Positions 6,984 through 9,534 of a stretch of 9,534 nt of DNA are shown here, one piece after another. The notes beneath the pieces are model-generated. The model worked only from the letters and a program-made list of their open reading frames with translations. It searched no databases and was not told the DNA's origin. Origin of the DNA: Gemmatimonadales bacterium UBA7889 (GTDB lineage: Bacteria > Gemmatimonadota > Gemmatimonadetes > Longimicrobiales > Gaopeijiaceae); NCBI GenBank assembly GCA_002501085.1, contig DLRL01000094.1, positions 1-9,534 on the forward strand, given 5' to 3'. How positions within the stretch are numbered: the first letter of the stretch is position 1; every line of letters starts with the position of its first letter. A program made the position numbers and the translations under genes.

Positions 6984-8405
6984 CTACCTCCCAGGGATGA
7001 CCATACAGAGTGGGCAGCCGATCACGTGATCATTCACGTTCAAGTTCAATGCGTCTCGTCGATCAGCCATCTCCTGCTGGAACTGCTCGTCAGTCAAGCG
7101 GAGTCGCATGCCCAGGTCGATGAACATGTTTGATACCGAACGGTTGCCTGAACCCTGCCAGTTCCGGGTGTCTGAGAGGTTCGTGTTTCCGGGTGTATTA
7201 TCCATGAAACCCGTGATGTGAAGGATGGTGCCTGCGGGTAGTAGTGGTTGGTGATCATCAGCGAAGGCATAACCCCGAACCCAATTATGGTCGTAGCCTA
7301 CGCAGGACAGGGTCTCCACATTGAAACCCCAGATTGCCTCCAGGCACATGCGTGCCCCTGGAGCGTGCAGGTGCGGCTCAAAGGTCACGATCTTGGTGTG
7401 CTGGTTTAAGACCGTATAGGCATGCAGTTCCTGGTCTTTCTCTCCGGACTTGACATCGATGTCTATGCCATTTCCGAGCCCAAAGCCCCCGCCTCGGTAC
7501 TTAGGCTCGTAGTCCTCAGGATGGAACCTGAATCCAATTTCCATGTGAGCGTTGGTGTCTCGGCCATTCGAATGCAGGTGGAGGGAGTTAGAGACGATAC
7601 TCGTTCCAGCCCGGAGAAGCCGACCTCCATCCTCATCAAAGATGTCGGGGTTCCTACCAACCTCATGTACCGGCCAGGTCGTTGCCGGGGCGAACGGGTT
7701 TCCTCCTTCGGTGACCCTGGTGCTATAGATCATATGGTGGAAAACGAACCTTCCGCCGACAGTTTCCCGAACCTCGTTGGGATCGTAATCGTTCACCTCA
7801 CGAACCTCTACGGACTTCACATAACGATCCTCGGTCAACCCGGTTGGGGTAGGCTCAATATCGCCCCACCAATCGGGTGAGTCACCTAGGACCGTGAACT
7901 CTGGAAGCTTGACAATCAGGTCTGGTTCTCCGGCGGTCCAACTGATTCCATCGTCGAACTCTAGCGGTGGTGGCGCATCGTCCGGATCACCCATCGGCGT
8001 ACCTATTGCTTCCCACGCTGCCAGTGTCGCGATCTCTTCGTCATTAAGTGAAGGGTCATCCTTGTAGTGCTGGATGCCGATGTCTTTTTCGGCGTACCAC
8101 GGGGGCATCGCGCCGGCTACGTCCCTGAGTCCTGTCTTATACGCGATGCGCCTAGCGTTGCGACGTACATCGTCATACTCGATGAGTGCCATCGGTGCCA
8201 CACCATGCTCCCTGTGACAACGTTGACAGCTGCGCTGAAGGATCGGTACGACATCTTTAGTAAATGTCACATGCCCGTAATCGGCTGTATTCACCGCGCC
8301 TTGTTGGGCGGACACGGGCGCATTGAGCGAGAACAATGCTGTCAGGGCCAAGAGGACTAGCCCTAGCCTGGTTCCACGATCGATTCCTTCTGCAACTACC
8401 GACAT
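6984..8405 (-). CDS. Exported cytochrome c fused to a copper type II monooxygenase-like module
   Basis: 473 residues. A signal peptide (about 1-34, ending VSAQQ) is followed by a monohaem cytochrome c region with Cys60-Gln-Arg-Cys63-His64 and a plausible axial Met100 in AMPPW. From about 160 onward it resembles copper type II ascorbate-dependent monooxygenases (peptidylglycine alpha-hydroxylating monooxygenase/dopamine beta-hydroxylase fold). His-His-Met at 223-225 matches the first copper-site motif, a His-rich segment at 276-287 could give the third ligand, His345-Leu-His347-Ala-Pro-Gly matches the second copper-site motif, and Met427 is a candidate Met ligand. It would hydroxylate an unknown substrate in the periplasm, with the haem perhaps delivering electrons in place of ascorbate. 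A C-terminal Cys464-x-x-Cys467 is unexplained. AAGGAG (8415-8420) is 9 bases before the ATG. Cytochrome call is firm; the monooxygenase call rests on motifs. Confidence 0.88.
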   Translation of the reverse strand: MSVVAEGIDRGTRLGLVLLALTALFSLNAPVSAQQGAVNTADYGHVTFTKDVVPILQRSCQRCHREHGVAPMALIEYDDVRRNARRIAYKTGLRDVAGAMPPWYAEKDIGIQHYKDDPSLNDEEIATLAAWEAIGTPMGDPDDAPPPLEFDDGISWTAGEPDLIVKLPEFTVLGDSPDWWGDIEPTPTGLTEDRYVKSVEVREVNDYDPNEVRETVGGRFVFHHMIYSTRVTEGGNPFAPATTWPVHEVGRNPDIFDEDGGRLLRAGTSIVSNSLHLHSNGRDTNAHMEIGFRFHPEDYEPKYRGGGFGLGNGIDIDVKSGEKDQELHAYTVLNQHTKIVTFEPHLHAPGARMCLEAIWGFNVETLSCVGYDHNWVRGYAFADDHQPLLPAGTILHITGFMDNTPGNTNLSDTRNWQGSGNRSVSNMFIDLGMRLRLTDEQFQQEMADRRDALNLNVNDHVIGCPLCMVIPGR

Positions 8406-8439
8406 GACACTTAACTCCTTAACAGGACAACGCTACCGA

Positions 8440-8469
8440 AGTTTATGGGATCTTGCCGATCTCCGTCAA
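8440..8469 (-). promoter_or_regulatory. Candidate promoter for the cytochrome/monooxygenase operon
   Basis: On the minus strand, TTGACG (8464-8469) and TAAACT (8440-8445) are separated by 18 bases. Transcription would start close to 8433, about 28 bases before the ATG at 8405 and just upstream of its SD. Consensus match only. Confidence 0.35.
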
Positions 8470-8532
8470 TTAGTTGTCCAATGAGTCTTGCAGACCCAGT
8501 AAGTTAGATCAAGGGACCACACGGATCCGGCC

Positions 8533-8546
8533 TTGACCCCGGTCAA
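8533..8546. promoter_or_regulatory. Short palindrome TTGACC-CC-GGTCAA, possible operator
   Basis: A perfect 6-bp dyad with a 2-base centre in the 229-bp region shared by two divergent genes. It lies about 64 bp upstream of the proposed -35 of the minus-strand operon and 88 bp upstream of the creatininase-like ATG. Related half-sites (TCAAGG at 8509-8514, CCTTGA at 8531-8536) form a second, wider dyad overlapping it. The spacing would suit a dimeric regulator of either or both genes. No regulator gene is present in the window. Confidence 0.3.
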
Positions 8547-8634
8547 TGAATCTTTCCCACTATCGTTCACCCCTAGCGCGTCTCGCTTCTGAGACCCAGT
8601 CTCGGACGAGTTGTTCGCATACCAGGAGAAGACT

Positions 8635-9534
8635 ATGAGGACCATCCTTGTCATCGGGACAGTGCTATTTACAGCCACGGCAGCATGCGCGCAGCAGCGT
8701 GACGTCAACTCGCTGGGTGGGGGCAACTGCGCTAACAACGTGTATAACTGTGCCGAGACACCAAATCCGCTCCCTGAGGCGACTACGGTTTGGATAGAAG
8801 AGATGACGTGGATGGATGTCCGGGATGCTCTGAATTCAGGAAAGACGACGGCCATTATTCCAACGGGCGGTGTCGAGCCTAACGGTCCTTGGCTAGTGAC
8901 GGGTAAGCACAACTACGTCCTTCGTTCAAATTGTGATGCGATTGCCCGAGAACTCGGGAACGCGTTGTGCACACCCATCGTGAAGCTCGTACCCGAAGGT
9001 TCGATCGACCCACCAAGTGGGCATATGCAAAGTCCTGGTACCCTTAGCCTCCAGCAGGAGACATTCGAGGCGTTACTCACTGATGTCGCTCACAGCTTGA
9101 AGATGCACGGCTTTGAGAACATCATCTTTATCGGAGACAGTGGTGGCAATCAAGGCGGCCAACGGGCGGTCGCAGATGCACTGAATTCCGCATGGGGTAG
9201 TGATGCGGTTGTAGGCCATGTGCAGGGCTATTACGACTACGGGAGTGTTGGCCAGTATATGGCTGAGCAGGGCCTAGTAGACGGAGAAGGTGATGGTCTT
9301 CACGACGATCCAGTAATAGCGCTTAATATGTTCCATGCAGATCCCAGGTCTATCCGATTCGACGAACGTGTGGCGGCCGGATTTGCATCGATTAATGGTG
9401 TTTCCCTCGCTGACCGGGTCAAATCTCTTGAGTACGCGAGGCAAATTGTAGGATTCCGTGCTGAGAGTACTGCCGGACTGATCCGAGAAACGATTGCGAA
9501 CGGTGGCACTCTGCCTGCTCCCCAGCGCCAGGGT
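8635..9534 (+). CDS. Exported creatininase-family amidohydrolase with rearranged metal ligands (3' end outside window)
   Basis: 300 residues are visible with no stop, though the family domain seems nearly complete. The N-terminus (MRTILVIGTVLFTATAACAQ) is a signal peptide. It could be cut at Ala-Cys-Ala or, less likely, lipidated at Cys18. Characterised creatininases and relatives are mostly cytosolic Zn/Mn amidohydrolases. Family landmarks are IIPTGGVEPNGP (74-85, usual form P-x-G-x-x-E-x-H-G-P), GHMQSPGTLSL (129-139, usual H-x-x-F-P-G-T) and HGFENIIFIGDSGGN (158-172, usual NGHGGN). The first ligand Glu81 is kept, the usual first His is Asn83, the usual Asp 11 residues after Glu is His92, and the usual NGH His is Ser169 with Asp168 beside it. 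AGGAG (8624-8628) is 6 bases before the ATG. It is divergent from the monooxygenase operon. Substrate unknown. Confidence 0.88.
   Translation, partial: MRTILVIGTVLFTATAACAQQRDVNSLGGGNCANNVYNCAETPNPLPEATTVWIEEMTWMDVRDALNSGKTTAIIPTGGVEPNGPWLVTGKHNYVLRSNCDAIARELGNALCTPIVKLVPEGSIDPPSGHMQSPGTLSLQQETFEALLTDVAHSLKMHGFENIIFIGDSGGNQGGQRAVADALNSAWGSDAVVGHVQGYYDYGSVGQYMAEQGLVDGEGDGLHDDPVIALNMFHADPRSIRFDERVAAGFASINGVSLADRVKSLEYARQIVGFRAESTAGLIRETIANGGTLPAPQRQG

Noticed and set aside
8466..8912. 148-residue minus-strand frame overlapping the creatininase-like start.
   Set aside because: It is antisense to a gene with an SD, a signal peptide and family motifs, and its own composition is not protein-like.

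Overview
The window looks like a chromosomal segment from a Gram-negative, probably environmental bacterium. I favour a Gemmatimonadota-like lineage, as inference only. It has an adjacent SusC/SusD-type outer-membrane pair, several exported or lipid-anchored proteins, and mid-range GC. Clear Shine-Dalgarno sequences (AAGGAG, GGGAGG, AGGAG types) precede most starts, which argues against Bacteroidota, where SusC/SusD is most common but SD use is weak. There are no RNA genes, transposases, CRISPR arrays or phage genes. All six genes appear intact, except the last, which runs off the right edge.

Left part (113-1355): two paralogous small lipoproteins of unknown function lie head to head around a 220-bp spacer. 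Their mature forms align without gaps over 143 residues (about 57% identical by hand count). Near the start of each mature region is a 47-bp block that is identical at the DNA level, so the pair carries a perfect inverted repeat (489-535 and 933-979) in the same reading frame. Recombination between the arms would flip both start sites, signal peptides and promoters and exchange them between the two bodies. This is the most interesting structure in the window.

Centre (1549-5881): a SusC/RagA-like TonB-dependent receptor is followed after 13 bp by a SusD-like lipoprotein, and the pair ends at a strong hairpin (5907-5945). Together they would form a nutrient-import complex in the outer membrane. 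No degradative enzyme sits beside them to reveal the substrate.

Right part (6008-8405, minus strand): a two-gene operon encodes an exported single-haem cytochrome c fused to a copper type II monooxygenase-like module, then an exported beta-rich protein of unknown function. The stop of the first gene overlaps the ribosome binding site of the second. Divergent from it, across a 229-bp regulatory gap, is an exported creatininase-family protein (8635 to the window end). Its usual metal ligands are rearranged: Glu is kept, Asp is replaced by His, and the usual His by Ser next to a new Asp.

The common theme is envelope and periplasmic metabolism: import by SusCD, copper/haem oxidation, and hydrolysis by a secreted amidohydrolase relative. 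A functional link between the three blocks is not shown by the sequence.
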